Shown here: positions 16,820 to 29,487 of the stretch, one piece after another
Layout of the letters: each line of letters begins with the position of its first letter
Position numbering within the stretch: position 1 is the first letter of the stretch
Assembly: GCA_949710005.1 (NCBI GenBank)
Contig: OX453274.1
Span: forward strand, 3,569,655 to 3,633,654
Source of the DNA: Ricordea florida
Lineage: Eukaryota > Cnidaria > Anthozoa > Corallimorpharia > Ricordeidae
DNA length: 64,000 nucleotides
Reading direction: 5' to 3'
Notes under the pieces: model-generated
Database searches by the model: none
What the model was told of the DNA's origin: nothing
What the model saw: the letters and a program-made list of their open reading frames with translations, nothing else
Program-made: the position numbers and the translations under genes

Positions 16820-18256
16820 AGATATTACTAGACCAGTGTACAGTTTGGTCTACTTCATTCCCTGTTCGTCCTTCGAACAAAAGCTTCTTTAAGTAAACAA
16901 CGGCGTCCCCTCTGATTAAAAGAAACTTCATGCATTATATTTTGCATCCGGTCATACAAGACCCAGACTGAGGTTCTTTTCCGTTAGCAGTTTGCAGTCT
17001 GGATTTTGTACTGACCGATTTCGCATCCTTGATCCCTCTTCACTCATGTTGTAATAGTGCCAGAAGTTTACATTTGGGGAAATTAAATCTGTTGAAACAA
17101 ACACACTGTTCCGCGTTTTGTCCGGGCTGAGTTCCTAGGAAGCAGATCAGCGCTGGCGTAGGGTTAGCAGTTGTAAGGCGTAAATGGATTTTAAGCTATC
17201 CCGTGTTAGCGCTGATCGCCGCGCCGTTGCGGGTTGGAATCCCCTTCAATCCTGTTACTCTTTCCAAATCTTCAATTACCATATGAGCTTTCAATGAGCC
17301 AATGCGCTCTTCAAGAAAGAAGTTGTGGGCTTTTTTCGGAGCTCTCCTCTCCGCCCCCACTGAAAGTGATCCTTTGCACAGATACAAAAATAACTGCCAA
17401 ATCTGATGAGCAAATAATGCTAATGATTCAAAGATAGCGTTAAGATACAATCAGACACTGACGATTTTTCGAGACGATGATTACATTTCAAATAAACTGG
17501 GGAAATGAGATCCTTTAATTTTTGACAATGCATAATTAAGCTTGGAAAAGCCGTTTTGTTTCAAGCGAGAATGTTTTCTTTTTTCTATTACAGTTTTTCA
17601 TTTCACGGGGCACCACTCCCAATGTGACTATTTCACCTCTAGTGTCAGGCGCCTTGTGGGCTCCTGTTGAAATTGGATTCCCAGAAATCTGACTAGCGTT
17701 ATAAACCCAGGATTAAACAGTAATTCAAGCCTTATCCTTTGGTAGCAGTAATAACGCACCAGTCGAGTTTGCAGGACCCTGACCCCGATTCCGTTTCCGA
17801 GGAAAAGACTGTCAGTGCTCAGAGGTCCCTTTTTTGTACGGCCTCAGCAAAAACAAAGATGGAGGGCCTCTGCTAGGGGCTCAAGGCAAAATGTTCCTCT
17901 GGAAGATGCCCTCTAGGACTAGGATGCGTTCATAGGGTTAGCCATAAGGCGGAAGTATGTGGCGGTGCACGGTTATAAGTAAGTCACAAAGTTTGTTGTC
18001 TCAAATAACCTGAACGCATGTAACCTTAATAACCAATCTTTATCTGTTCTGTGCAAATTGTGAACCTATGTTCTCATGCGTTTTGACATTCTTCTCGGTG
18101 CATAATCACTTGAACCCATATCCATTAGGTCTTATTATTCTCCTTATCCGTGCAGATGGAAATTGTGAGTGACCAGAGTTCTGAGATCAGCGAAGCCAGG
18201 AGTCTATTGCTTTTACTGAGATCGTGTTCAACTGCTGTTTCTCTCCGCGACGCACC
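16820..18256. other. Intergenic region between UPF3 and AADAC-like gene
   Basis: This 1.4 kb holds the UPF3 3' UTR and the promoter region of the downstream esterase. I see no conserved coding sequence and no obvious transposon ends. A tract near 18150-18256 directly precedes the esterase start codon. Confidence 0.55.
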
Positions 18257-21200
18257 ATGGCGAATGGCTGTGTTATATTGCTAGTTGGTTTCTTTGCCGT
18301 GTTGCTCGGGCTCTACTACAATCAATCCATCCCCGATTCACTTCCAGAGCAGCAACACAATGGAATTCGATTTTTCGCAGCTATGGAGCAAACTTTCCAT
18401 TTCTTGGTATGCAAATATACATCGATCAGTAAAAGGATACTCAGAAACTGATTTTAAAATATCTGAAGTTGACCAGGACTGTTAATAATGGTGCAATAGT
18501 TTGCACTTAACAACATATCGTAAATCATCTACGGTAGTTTGGTTTTGTAAAAGACAAGTTTTATTATATTTGCTTTCTTTGTTCGTGCCTCCTCTAAACA
18601 AATTGGTTCTGCCCCAGTACTCTATTGAAGCCCTTCCACAAATTAAGGGCTTTATCCCTTATATATATATATTTATTTATTTGTGTCTTTTTCTCCCGCA
18701 ACAGGTACTTCGCTCTACGTTCATGTATTGAGCACTGTTTTACGCAAATTTTCCTGTAACTCTGCTTAATAGCAAAGCAAGTGTCAATAGACAGCTATCG
18801 TTGGAAATTCTTTTGGATAACCAATATAGAGTGGGATTTTGGCAGTTAAATATAAGTTTAGTGTAGGAAAACAAAATCCTGCTCAACTATTGCAGGTCTA
18901 GTATAGGCTAATGGTTCCAGGGTTCCAACGGCAAATCCACACTCAACAGCCCTCCTCCTCCCCCAGAGAGTAATTAATTCCTCCTTTGCTAAGGTTTTAA
19001 TTTTACTTAAGGTTAGAAGTAGTGCATAGTACACCTTTGTGGTTTCATAAATTTATAGTTACACTCTACAGTTTTTATCAATTTTGATTTGATATGTCTT
19101 GTTCATTAATTTTTCTGTCTTTTTCAAGGATTTTGTTACTTCATCCCTTGGTATCAGAAAGAAACGTGAAACCTTTAGGCAGCTGACTATCTGGACCGCA
19201 AAGTATTTCACCAAAGAGGAAACATCATTGCACATTGAGGACACAAAAATTGCAAATGTTCCTGTGCGTGTTTATAGACCAAAGTACTTTGTAAACAAAC
19301 ATAACAAACATTTAACAGGTGTTATCTATTTCCATGGTGGAGGATGGATGTTTGGCAGTGTTGGTATGTTGTGCACATTTGTCATTTTCCTTGAATAGTC
19401 AAGCATAGAAAGTTACAGAGCAAGTACAAACTTTGGATGATTAGTTAGTTACTGTTCCCTGCCTTCACTTGTGAATGTTTAACATTCAAGGAATGCAGCT
19501 GTATGTGTATTGAATTTCTTAGATGAAAAGTGTAAACAGTCAAAGAATGAACAAAAGCAACCGACAGTGAGTACAAGTTTCAAAGTGAATATAATTTTAA
19601 AATCAATTAGGGCTCTCACGAGGAAACCCATGAATAGAATGTGTTTGATTTTAGACAGAGTTGTGTTTTATTCAAAAGCTTGAATAGTGTGCTTGCTCAA
19701 AGGAGTCCATGTTATACTCCACAGACTCACTGATTTGGATAAAATTGGCAATCAATCCATTCATTGCTTTAATTTTGAGACTCTCAATGTCCCCTTTTCC
19801 AGGTTATTATTTCATCTATTATTCTCATCTGCAAAAAAGTAAATACTGTTTAATAATAATAATAATTTTATTTCTATAGTGCAAAATTCATTAATATATG
19901 ATCTAACGCACTTTACAAATTTTAAAATGAAGGCTAACTAACGATACTGTTATTTACAATTGATATAAAACTTGTATAAATGATAAATAAGCTAATAGTG
20001 TCATTAACTAACAATAGAAAATGAACAAAAATTGATTATATATATTATATAGTAATAATAGTCAAAGAAACAAGGAACAGTAGGTAAAAAAGCTAAATTT
20101 ATAATATTTAAAAAATATGCTTTCCTAAAAAGATGGGTTTTTAATTGTTTCTTGAATGAAGTAATGTTATCAATAGCCCTTAGACTGGACGGTAATGGAT
20201 TCCATGACTGGAGCAGTAACCGCAAAGGCTCTGTCTCAGGTCGTCTTGGCCGATTTGGTTTCGGGCCTTGCTAGAGTCTTGTTGCCAAAAGACCTGTCCA
20301 AGCGAAATTTTCTCCAAGTACTGTAATTTGCTCATAACTTTAGCTATTCATGAGTAAAAAACGAACCCCCACTCCTCCCCAACCCAAAAAAAGGCAAGAA
20401 AAATTAATATGTTATTTTAAGAAATGGTTGTAGTACATTAGAATATATGTGGTGCAGAAGTGCTATTCAGATTCCAATCAATTATTAATTCATCAATAAT
20501 TATTGGTCAATATCATTAACAGATCATGTGAGGACCTTGAATTCATGCAGTTTTTCAGAAACAGGCTGTTAAAAGTTTGTGCATTTTAAGTTGGCTAACA
20601 AGAGTGCATTGTCAATATTACAACAGCAATCAGCTGAGTATTATAAAGCCATTGAATATAACATGGCCATTTCATCATTTTCTCTGCAGAGATGTACCAT
20701 CCTCTAACCCAGAATTTGGTCAAAGGATTACATGTTGTGCTGGTTTCTGTTGAGTAAGTGCAGATTCTAGAATGCTCCTTCACCCCTCTGCAACTGCGTG
20801 TTCTTGTTCAAAGTAAGCTTATCTATTCCAATAATCACTCTTCCGCTTATGTGCCCCTAGCTATTTGTGTCAGTGTTCCAATGGAAATGGAAAGAAAGAT
20901 AGCCCTGTCATGTAGGTTCTTATGGCTTGAGGTAGTCAAACAAGCCATGAGTAAATCATGACAAAGGGTGCAACTTGATATTTATAGACATTAAGTAGGC
21001 TGCACCAGAATGCCTTGTAATTGAATTGACATAAACAACACAGACGTCGTCAACCTTAAATAGGTTAAAGAATTTCAAATCCCCTCGCATCACCTGAATA
21101 GTCATAAAACACATTTGTCACGGCTACGGTTTCTTCTTCACCTACCTTTGTCTCTTTGAGAGAAGTATAAAGTATTGAATTAGCAACTGTGCTTTTGATG

Positions 21201-22349
21201 GACTTCAGTTCTAAATTTAAGTACTGTGGGTGCATGTTGAATCAAATCATTATGGTAAATATAAAAGAAAACTTCAAACCTACCTTTCTGCCAATAACAA
21301 TAATAATAATAAATTTTGATATTATAATGATAATAATTCTTAATATTACATCCCTACATAGGGAATGTATGCCATGAAATGTTTCCTCTTAATAGTTATA
21401 GGCTGGCACCAGAAACCACATTTCCAAGTCAATTTCATGACTGTTTTGCTTTGGTGAAGACTCTCCTTGATACTGGAGAACAGTATGGCATTGATACTAA
21501 TCGCATTGTGGTTAGTGGGGACAGTGCAGGTGGAAACTTAGCAGCAGCAGTAGCTATTGGGCTGAAAAATGAAGAGAAAAAGCCAGCTGCTCAGGTAGGG
21601 AAAAATCATGACTTTTGTGCAGTTAAAAAGTTTAATCAAAGTTTATGATTTGCTTCTGAAGGGAGGAAAGTGTTGATCAAGTTGTAGCATTATTTATTTT
21701 ATTACAAAGCTCAAAATGAATTCTTAGATTTTACCACTCATTTCTGTTTTTTTTTTTATTTATTTATGTGGAACAACAGTTAAGGGAATAAATTTCTTGT
21801 CAATATTCTGTGGTCTCACAAGTAAGGACGTAGAATTTTTGGTGGCTTAATTAGTAATAGACCATTCTACAGTTATGTGTTAAGTACCCTTGCGTTTGAA
21901 TAGAAGTGAGGGTAGAGGTGACCTTGTTTTGTTACAAACCTGCCTGTTCTTCATATGTAAATAATATGATTTGCATATGAAAGAGGAGCAGGGTTGGCGC
22001 AGTGGCGAGAGCACTCGCCTTCCACCAATGTGGCTCGGGTTGGATTCCTGGCCCGGCATCATATGTGGGCTGAGTTTGTTGGTTCTCTACTATGCTCCGA
22101 GAGGTTAAATTTCTCCGGGTACTCCGGTTTTCTCCTCTCCACAAAAACCAGGATTTGATTTAATTAAATATGATTTGATTTGTGCTTTACAGTGTCCCCA
22201 ATTAGTGCATCAGTGCTACATACAGTTGACCCTCAAATAAAGGTCATTATTATTATTATTATTATAATCATAACTATAACAAAATTCTCAAATGTGATTG
22301 GCCATCAACTGCCCTGATTTCAGCCTTAATAGCACAGTTAAATAGTACA

Positions 22350-22384
<35 letters not shown>

Positions 22385-23721
22385 CCATCACGCGCGTGCT
22401 TAAATGGCTTTTTTTCTTCTCTTGTGGCATAAAAAATCTTGGAATTTTATGTGTTTTGATTTAAAAAAAAGACATTTATACATCACAAATTTTGTTAAAG
22501 TTATGATTAATTGGTAATAAGACTTTGTGTCGTCCAATTCGGTCTGCAATCATCCTCATGATTAAACAAATCGGACTCCCGCTACGCGGTCGTCCGATTT
22601 TGTTAATCACTCCTATGATTACAGACCGAATTGGACTCCACTCAGTCCTATTACCATTACTTGTTATGAAAAGGCAGGGAGATTTAATTGTAACCAAGCA
22701 AGGTCACCTCCAGCCTTACTTCTATTCAAAGGCTAAGCTCCTATGCACAAAACTGTAAAATGGTCTATTGTTGGCTGTGATTTGCAAGTATTTCTGTCTG
22801 TTTATTAAAATGAGTCAGCTTGGCTGAGTGGTCAGGGTGCCAGAATTGAAATCTGGTTGTCCTAGGTTCAACTCCAGTCCTGACCTGAGTGGCTGGACTT
22901 GTAACACAATCTTCCCAAGTTTCAAATCCTGGCCCATGCAGTAGGGATTCTTAACAAAGTTTTTATGATCTACTTACGATGTTTGTTTCCCTATTTGTTG
23001 TAGAAATAGCACAGCAGTGCTAAATATATTGGCACTAAAATAAAGTGATTATCATTATTATTTCTTTGACTGGTTAAATAAAGCCGTTTTTGAAAAGGGA
23101 GAAGGGAAATTTATGTGAGTATGAAAGGGCAACAGTGCTTGTTAATTTTCTTGTTTAGGGATTCTTTTGTATTTTGCCTTTTAGATTCTCATCTATCCTG
23201 CTCTGCAGTTCACAGACCTCACCCTTCCATCGTACAGAAAACAATCCAGTATTATACTTGCTTCTGTGGACGTGGCCACTGCCTGGTCAATATACTTAAC
23301 AGGCTTGCCAAGCTTGGCTTCTTCGTTCCTAACTGGTAATCACTCAGAGCACCTCCGCAACACCAAGTATTTCTCTTACATTGAATTTCAAGGGGAGAAC
23401 GCAAAGATGGTCCAACAGGAACCCTTGTCTTACATCCCACAAGTTGTGTTGGATGCACTCACAGATTACAGGGCATCACCCCTGATGGCGGATAACCTAA
23501 AGGGGCTTCCCACAACCCTTCTGGTTACATGTGAATTTGATGTTCTTAAAGATGATGGGTTACTGTATAAAACCCGCTTATTAAATGCTGGTATCAAAGT
23601 TGTCCATTTTAATTACATGACATATCACCATTTCCTCTGTTTGCAAGCTGGTAATTTGTTTGTGTCACAGGAGTGGTTGCAGGCTATGCGTGACATTCGG
23701 GAATTTATCAAAGAGATATAG
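18257..23721 (+). CDS. AADAC: Arylacetamide deacetylase-like (HSL-family) esterase
   Basis: Five exons join in phase: 18257-18406, 19129-19363, 20690-20753, 21396-21594 and 23185-23721, giving 394 aa, typical of AADAC/NCEH1 (about 400). The N-terminus has one hydrophobic signal-anchor (VILLVGFFAVLLGLYY), which fits a type II membrane protein of the ER lumen. The oxyanion motif HGGGW is in exon 2, the nucleophile GDSAGG in exon 4, and the acid (CEFDVLKDDG) and a candidate catalytic His (YHHF) in exon 5. The family hydrolyses acyl esters and amides, including lipids. The upstream ATG at 18224 was rejected because the hydrophobic anchor begins at 18257. A candidate polyA signal lies at 24031-24036. 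Introns hold a LINE fragment, two SINEs and a foldback repeat. AADAC, AADACL and NCEH1 cannot be separated here. Confidence 0.92.
19850..20290 (-). mobile_element. Degraded non-LTR retrotransposon (LINE) 3' end
   Basis: On the minus strand the sequence encodes a remnant WNPLPSSLRA...FKKQLKTHLFRKA, the C-terminal signature commonly seen in CR1/L2-like reverse transcriptases. The flanking upstream part (DRAFAV-like) is out of frame. It ends in an (AAT)n-type tail near 19850-19863. It is a 5'-truncated dead copy in an AADAC intron. Confidence 0.7.
21985..22262 (+). repeat. tRNA-derived SINE
   Basis: The head GGTTGGCGCAGTGGCGAGAG is a box A-like sequence and GGGTTGGATTCCTGG a box B-like sequence, followed by a non-tRNA body and a tail (ATT)n at 22247-22263. 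It lies in AADAC intron 4. Confidence 0.75.
22508..22662. repeat. Foldback repeat
   Basis: GTCCAATTCGGTCTGCAATC is mirrored by GATTACAGACCGAATTGGAC. Weaker outer complementarity (GGTAATAAGACT / AGTCCTATTACC) extends the palindrome on both sides. The centre is CGCTACGCGG. It lies in AADAC intron 4. Confidence 0.75.
22811..23066 (+). repeat. tRNA-derived SINE, second type
   Basis: A Leu/Ser-like tRNA head (AGCTTGGCTGAGTGGTCAGG, then GGTTCAACTCCAGTCC) is followed by an unrelated body and a tail ending in ATTATCATTATTATTT. It lies in AADAC intron 4 about 550 bp after the first SINE. Confidence 0.7.
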
Positions 23722-24411
23722 ATTTGAATTTGGAGCGGTAGGGGGTGTTGGGCGATTAGATGATATGCAATTTTAAAATTATTGACATATTAGAAGAGGA
23801 AAAATTTGTCTTTGATTGTCACCTTGATTACTGTCATCATCATCATAATAATTATTGGCAATATCAATATCATTAACACAATTACTGTCAGTCATTAATA
23901 ACCCCACTATGATAGTCATCATCATCACTTTCTTCTTCATTAGCACCCTCATTGATATCAGATTCATCATCATAATTACTTCATTTCCAGTAGATACCTG
24001 GAGGTCTACACCGACAGACTCAGCAGTGCCAATAAAGGTAGAATTAGAAATACATTCTTATTGATTTTAAATTGGGGTCTTATCTTTAGAGGGCATTGTT
24101 CACAAACATTTTGAGATGTAAACCACTTAAATTTCATCAACGTTTTTAATCAATTTTTTAAGTTTTCAAGGTACCAGTATTTTTTTATCTATTTACCATT
24201 GACATTGTTACAGTACCCTGGGCTAGTATAAAGTTCCATACTTTATCTTGAAGGCAACACAGGCAATTATAGAAGATGTGTGAAATTCTCAAGTATGCGC
24301 CAAATGACAGCATCAAGTATGGCTATCTAAATAGATCAATTAAGTCTACACAAATATATTGAGTCAGAAATATGTTAAGTAAGACCAATGTAATTTAGTA
24401 TAAATACTCAG

Positions 24412-25195
24412 GTTATTATACAAAACCGCGCGCTCTGATTGGTTCGCTATCTCGGATTATCAGCCGATAATCACCTCGAGGAACAAAATGGCTGCCAGTC
24501 GTTCACGCGCTTTTGATGAAATAGAATTTTTTCGTGTTGTACAATGCTTTTTCTTTTTTTGAAATAATCTTGTGTATTTATACGAAAACAATTATTTGCC
24601 TCAGGCTCAGTGATTATTGGTGAATATTCACCGATAATCACTTCACCTCGGCGAATAATTGTTAAATAATAATTTAAGAACATTATAGAAATAAAAAATG
24701 CGCCCGAGTGCATTGTTGAGTTATATAAGCACGCGGGAATTTTTAAGAACACGAGAGAAGTGCATAGAGAAGCACGAGGCGCAGCCGAGTGCTTCTCGCA
24801 CTTCTCGAGTGTTCTTAAAAATTCCCAAGTCCTTATATAACTCAACAATGCACGAAGGGTGCGTTTTTTTGTTTCTTTTATAAAATGTAAACCATCACAT
24901 TAACATAAAGACATATTAAACAAGAAAAGGATTGGGAATTTTAATTAATCAAAATAAGTATTCTCCTTACATGTACTTGCTTTCTTTTTATTGGCTTAAA
25001 TGCTGAATGAAAAGTAAAACCGTTCATTTTGTGGCAAGAAACAAACGTTTTCTTATGTCGTGACGTGGCTTGCGTGCATATGTTGAGTTATAATGCACGC
25101 GCGTGACGTAAACAGAGTGCTTTATGGAGCTATAATGAACTTGAACTGACCAATCACAGCGCGCACAATTACTCGAACATTTTATAAAATAATTT
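24412..25195. mobile_element. Non-autonomous foldback DNA element
   Basis: The left end CCGCGCGCTCTGATTGGTTC is matched by an inverted right end (TGACCAATCACAGCGCGC) near 25170. In the middle, 24692-24870 forms a second long palindrome (CATTGTTGAGTTATATAAGC / inverted). There is no coding capacity. The boundaries are approximate. Confidence 0.6.
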
Positions 25196-26056
25196 AACAA
25201 TGCCTTTCAGTGCAACTACACAAACCAAGGCAACCCAAAAAGGCTTTCACACATATTATCCAATCATCATCGAGTATCTAAACAATAGAATCTCTACAAC
25301 TGTTCTATATTTTGTTTAAAATGCACATAATTTACACTATAACTGTACAAAGATTGAAAAAGAATCTTCTTAGCCAGTAGAAACTCACCACAAATCTGTT
25401 GCTCAGCATCGAAAACAAACATTCAAAATTTGTATGAAAACTTATTTGGGTGCAGACTTTGGTTTGAGTAGTTGCACTCTAGGTGTTTTAACATTTTAGT
25501 TTTCTTAAAGTGCATATGAAGGAAAAAAAATTATTTTAAATCTAATAGTTTATAACCCCCTTATTCTGAGTATATAAATTTTATTGAGAAGAAAGCTCTT
25601 CGTCAGATATTTTTGGTGCCGTAAACAGGGCTCAAAGTTAACGACCAACTGGTCGCATATGCGACTAGATTTTTGGCTGTGCGCCTAAAAAATTATGTGC
25701 GGTCGCACCACCGCACCTTAAAAACCAAAGTACAGTGCGACTTGTCTAGTGCTCACTCACCTGACCATACTAACATACTCCAAATGATAAATATTAAATA
25801 GATTTAGGCAAGCCTAAAAGCGGAGCTCCTCACACTGACCCTCACACATTGAAAATGCTGTCACTAAAGTTATTAAATACGCCTGGTGTACGTAACTACT
25901 TTTAAAGAAGATTCGATAGCTGAAATAAATCGTAAAAAAAAAAACATCTAGCTCGCGACTCAACGGAAGAACCATTACCTGGTCAGCAAAATTATAATAG
26001 TTTTAAAGCAACACCAAAAGCAGCTAGGCAGCTCTTTAACAAATGAAAAATAGACA

Positions 26057-26162
26057 CTCAGCTTTATGCTTATGTCCCTCCAAAAATGCTTGAAAACTTG
26101 TAGGAAGAACTCAGCTTTATGCTTATGTCCCTCCAAAAACGCTTTAAAACTTGTAGGAAGAA
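26057..26162. repeat. 53-bp tandem duplication
   Basis: Two head-to-tail copies of a 53-bp unit beginning CTCAGCTTTATGCTTATGTC occur at 26057-26109 and 26110-26162, differing at only a few positions. Confidence 0.85.
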
Positions 26163-26345
26163 AATTTTTCCTCCAAAACCGCTATGAATAATCCGTTTCT
26201 TCAGCAAAACATTGTAGACTGCTGTAGACTGCTGGCTGTAGGTTGTGTAGCCGCGGCAAGCCGCAAAAAGCGCGCGAAAAACAAAGCCTCGTTTCGGTTT
26301 AAGACCTAAATATCCCGGAAGACTATGGCCGCCATGTTGGGGCAA

Positions 26346-26348
<3 letters not shown>

Positions 26349-26378
<30 letters not shown>

Positions 26379-26379
26379 T
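26349..26379. repeat. (CGT)n microsatellite
   Basis: About ten uninterrupted CGT triplets. In the minus-strand frame this reads as a threonine run, which explains part of the long open frame there. Confidence 0.9.
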
Positions 26380-26423
26380 AGGCGCACGCGCCCGCGAGCC
26401 ATGCCGCTAGCCACGATGACCAT

Positions 26424-26980
26424 GGGCGCTTTCCATTCGACGAAATTTTCGAAAATTTCGCGTAGGAATCGAATGGAACAGATCTTTTCCGGAAAAGATT
26501 TTCGAAAATTTAGGACAACCTTTTCAGTGTTCCCGAAATTGGAAATTTCGGTATTTTCGAAAATTCTTGTGTTCCATTCAAAAGCTTCCAGTCGGATTGT
26601 TCTCCAGTCTCCTCGCATGCTCTTTGGAAGTGAACGAAAACAAAATTCCGACTGCGACTACGAAGGAGCCGTCTCTTGCATGAAGCCATTTGTACGGTTC
26701 CGAGTTCTCCGCATGAAGCACGAAACTGCAGTCAGTAAGGGTATTTCGTTTTCATCATCGAACAAGAGCGAATTAAAAATGAAATTAGGATGATAATCGC
26801 CCATAATCGGTTGCTGCGTAAATTTTTAAAACACCCGCCATTTTGATTACATGCGAAAAGCGGCATCAAGAAGCCTGGGGGAAAAACTGACCACGTGACG
26901 ACCGAGAAGAAGCCCGTTCCATTCGAAACAGAAATTTTCGAAAATTCAAACCGAAAATTTTCGGTGAATGGAAAGCGCCC
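26424..26980. mobile_element. MITE with GGGCGCTTTCCATTC terminal inverted repeats
   Basis: The 15-bp end GGGCGCTTTCCATTC at 26424 is inverted exactly at 26966-26980 (GAATGGAAAGCGCCC). The flanks show a 3-bp duplication CAT (26421-26423 and 26981-26983). The inside contains many TTTCGAAAATTT motifs and no gene. A 3-bp duplication is in keeping with PIF/Harbinger-type elements, but the family is not proven. Confidence 0.75.
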
Positions 26981-28365
26981 CATGAAAACTCAAACGCATG
27001 GTTTTCTCAAGTTATGGGGCTTCACTATGGGGCTCCGCTCTGCGGCTCTTCGAGCCGCTGTGGAGCTCCGCTACAAATGTAAACATAGATATAACACAAC
27101 CAGGCACCAAGTAATAAAGTTGCACCATTTTCCTTTCATCGGTGTTTGTTCTATTCGTCATCTTTAAGCCTGTTTTCCCAGTGGATTCGCCGAACTCGAA
27201 CGTGCATTTTTTTTCCCACTTTCTGTGTTGTAAACAACTCCGCTGACACATGCAAATGAAGGAAGGGAAGGAATGAAGCATGTGCTTCTTGCGCAAACGA
27301 TGATCATGTCAAAGTTTTAGTTCAAAGGTCAAGAGAGTCTGTGTCAAGAGCATGTCTAAAAAATCCCAATCTGGATTAAGGGTCATTTTTTCTTCAAGGT
27401 AAGAAAATCAGTAAATTAACAATTAGTTAATATATCACAGTTGTCATTCCCCATTCAACAAATTCATAAAACATAGTGGCATAATGACAGAAGTGAAAGG
27501 AAAGAGTCGCTGCACAATTTATGACGTCACCAAGACCAAACTCGTTCCTAGTCTACGGAGAGACAAATTTAGTCTTTTTGTGCCCTTAAACTCCACTAAA
27601 AACGGATTTTTATCGATTTCCTTGGAATTTCGCTTGCCATTTCGTAAACAAGGCATGGTAAACTAACAAAAAAAGGGGGAAATATTTTTACTTCATAGGC
27701 ACTTAAATGAAAATTTAAACATGTCAGAAGGGTAAAACAATAATCGTGTTTAAGGTCGATAAAATCATAGACTCAAATAAATATCATAATGCTTTTGATA
27801 AGTTTGTATTTGAAATAATTATTCTTTATTCTTTTAATCTACTCTGTTTGACAAACTGGAAAGCATTTCTTTTCTTAAGGCTCCCAGTCTACTATGTTTT
27901 TGTATGGAAGCCATCAAAGATTGTTTCTGCCAAACTATGGTTCATTAGTAAAGGCAATCACCTCCTGTTGATGCACCTTGGGTTTCACTCTAGCAAGCAG
28001 AGGTGGAAGAATAACCCAATCTGGGTTCTGCATGGACTATATAATAACATAATACGACTTATTTGAAAACTGCGGCTGCAGCAGCAGAATTACTGTCTTG
28101 CTCTTTACATTTTCTGTGATAGTTTTTGAAGCGTGAATTGAACTTACAGTCTAATTCACCTGATTAATATTATCACTTGTTATATATTTAGCAGTTAAGA
28201 TCCCTGAAAAGATTCTACAGATTCAACAGACACCAAGGTAAAATGCTGTAATTGTTTTGGTAAATGCACCAAAAAAAAAACACATGCATATTAAGTCACA
28301 CAGAAAAACGTGAAGCAGCTAGATGAAGAAGTTTAGTAACAAAGGAAGCTTAAGATCGCTGTAAC

Positions 28366-28520
28366 CTAGCCTTTTCCAGGCGTTCAGTTGGTGAACGGAG
28401 TGCGGTAGTACAGGCGGAGCGATGGCGGAAATAAAGCTACGAAAAATGGAGGGGGCTTGCTTCGCTCTGCCTGTACTATCGCGCCCCGTTTAAAAAAACT
28501 GAACGCCTAGAAAAGGCTAG
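28366..28520. repeat. Foldback repeat beside element 1
   Basis: CTAGCCTTTTCCAGGCGTTC is mirrored by GAACGCCTAGAAAAGGCTAG at the right. Inner arms around GGAGCG / CGCTCT are also complementary. It ends 277 bp before element 1. Confidence 0.75.
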
Positions 28521-28792
28521 CTGCAACCCAACCTTTTATCTTTCTGTTATTTGTCTTCAACCTCAGAGAGCTGCGAAATGTTAAGATAAGAAAATCATCA
28601 AGGTAGTCAACGGAAAAATGAAAGGCGACTTGGAAGAAGGTGTGTTCAAGGTTTGTTCTTGCTTTGTATTACTGTAACCTTGGACAACTGTACTTAAAAG
28701 ACAAAACACTTCAAATCAGGATCACAATACCTAAACACATTAAACATTAAAATTTTCTGCATTGAAATGCGTCAGCCCTGTTGCCACATAAA

Positions 28793-28797
28793 AGAAT
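28793..28797. repeat. Target-site duplication of element 1, left
   Basis: AGAAT directly precedes the AGAGAGGGAG terminus and recurs at 45391-45395 directly after the inverted terminus. No 6-bp match is possible with these boundaries. Confidence 0.85.
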
Positions 28798-29487
28798 AGA
28801 GAGGGAGAAAACTGCGGCTCTGGAACACAGGAATTTTGACAAGGATTTTCTAGCTTATAAGCTAAATTGGTTTTTCAAATTTGATCAGGAATTTAGCCAG
28901 CAGCATAAAAGACAAAAAAATACTTGTCGAATTCCTAAGAGCCAGAATTCCTAAGAGCCAGAAGACCTAGTAAAACCCTCAAGTCTTCACAAAGCACTAG
29001 CCAAGCCGTCGCTAGGTATTGTTGAAGCCTCTGCAAAGTTTTGGCGAACCTGTTACCAAGCGGGGAATTCTGGAACACAGGAAATTTGACAAGGATTTTT
29101 TAGCTTATAAGCTAAATTGGTTTCCAAAATTTGATCAGGAATTTAACCAGCAGCATAAAAGCCAATAAATACTTGTCGAAATCCCTAAGACCCAAAAGAC
29201 CTAGTCAAGCCCTCAAGCCTTCACAAAGCACTAGCCAAGCCGCCGCTAGGTATTGTTGAAGCCCTCAAGCCTTCACAAAGCACTAGCCAAGCCGTCGCTA
29301 GGTATTGTTGAAGCCTCCGCAAAGTTTTGATGAACCCGTCACCAAGCGGGGAAACGTGAATTTTGATCAGCAGCATAAAAGCCGGGAATTTTGGCAAGGA
29401 TTTCTGGAACAGGCGGATTAAAAATTTGAAAAGCGGCTTAAAGATTTGATAATTCTTACAAAAGAAATTATGGATCAGTTAAGAAGA
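28798..29487 (+). repeat. Left terminal inverted repeat of element 1 (690 bp)
   Basis: On reading, it matches the inverted sequence at 44701-45390 throughout, with equal length. Inside it has a roughly 250-bp tandem repeat (units from 28821 and 29071 starting TGGAACACAGG, with a partial third near 29388) and a 52-bp duplication (29209 and 29261). The inner edge contains CTTAAAGAT and the first six codons of the flanking gene (from ATG 29470), so the repeat supplies both promoter and start codon. Confidence 0.9.

Larger units (their letters stand above)
23722..28797. other. Repeat-rich intergenic region upstream of element 1
   Basis: About 5 kb between the esterase and the first Maverick element. 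It contains the esterase 3' UTR (AATAAA at 24031), a foldback element (24412-25195), a 53-bp tandem duplication (26057-26162), a CGT microsatellite (26349-26379), a 557-bp MITE (26424-26980) and another palindrome (28366-28520). No convincing gene was found; the longer open frames fall in the repeats. Confidence 0.6.

Noticed and set aside
26070-26618. 182-codon minus-strand frame upstream of element 1
   Set aside because: It crosses the CGT microsatellite, a tandem duplication and the MITE end; low-complexity translation.
28821-29400. CRISPR-like array in the terminal repeat of element 1
   Set aside because: The repeats are long, few and of unequal spacing (250 and 52 bp), with no short spacers; simple internal duplications.
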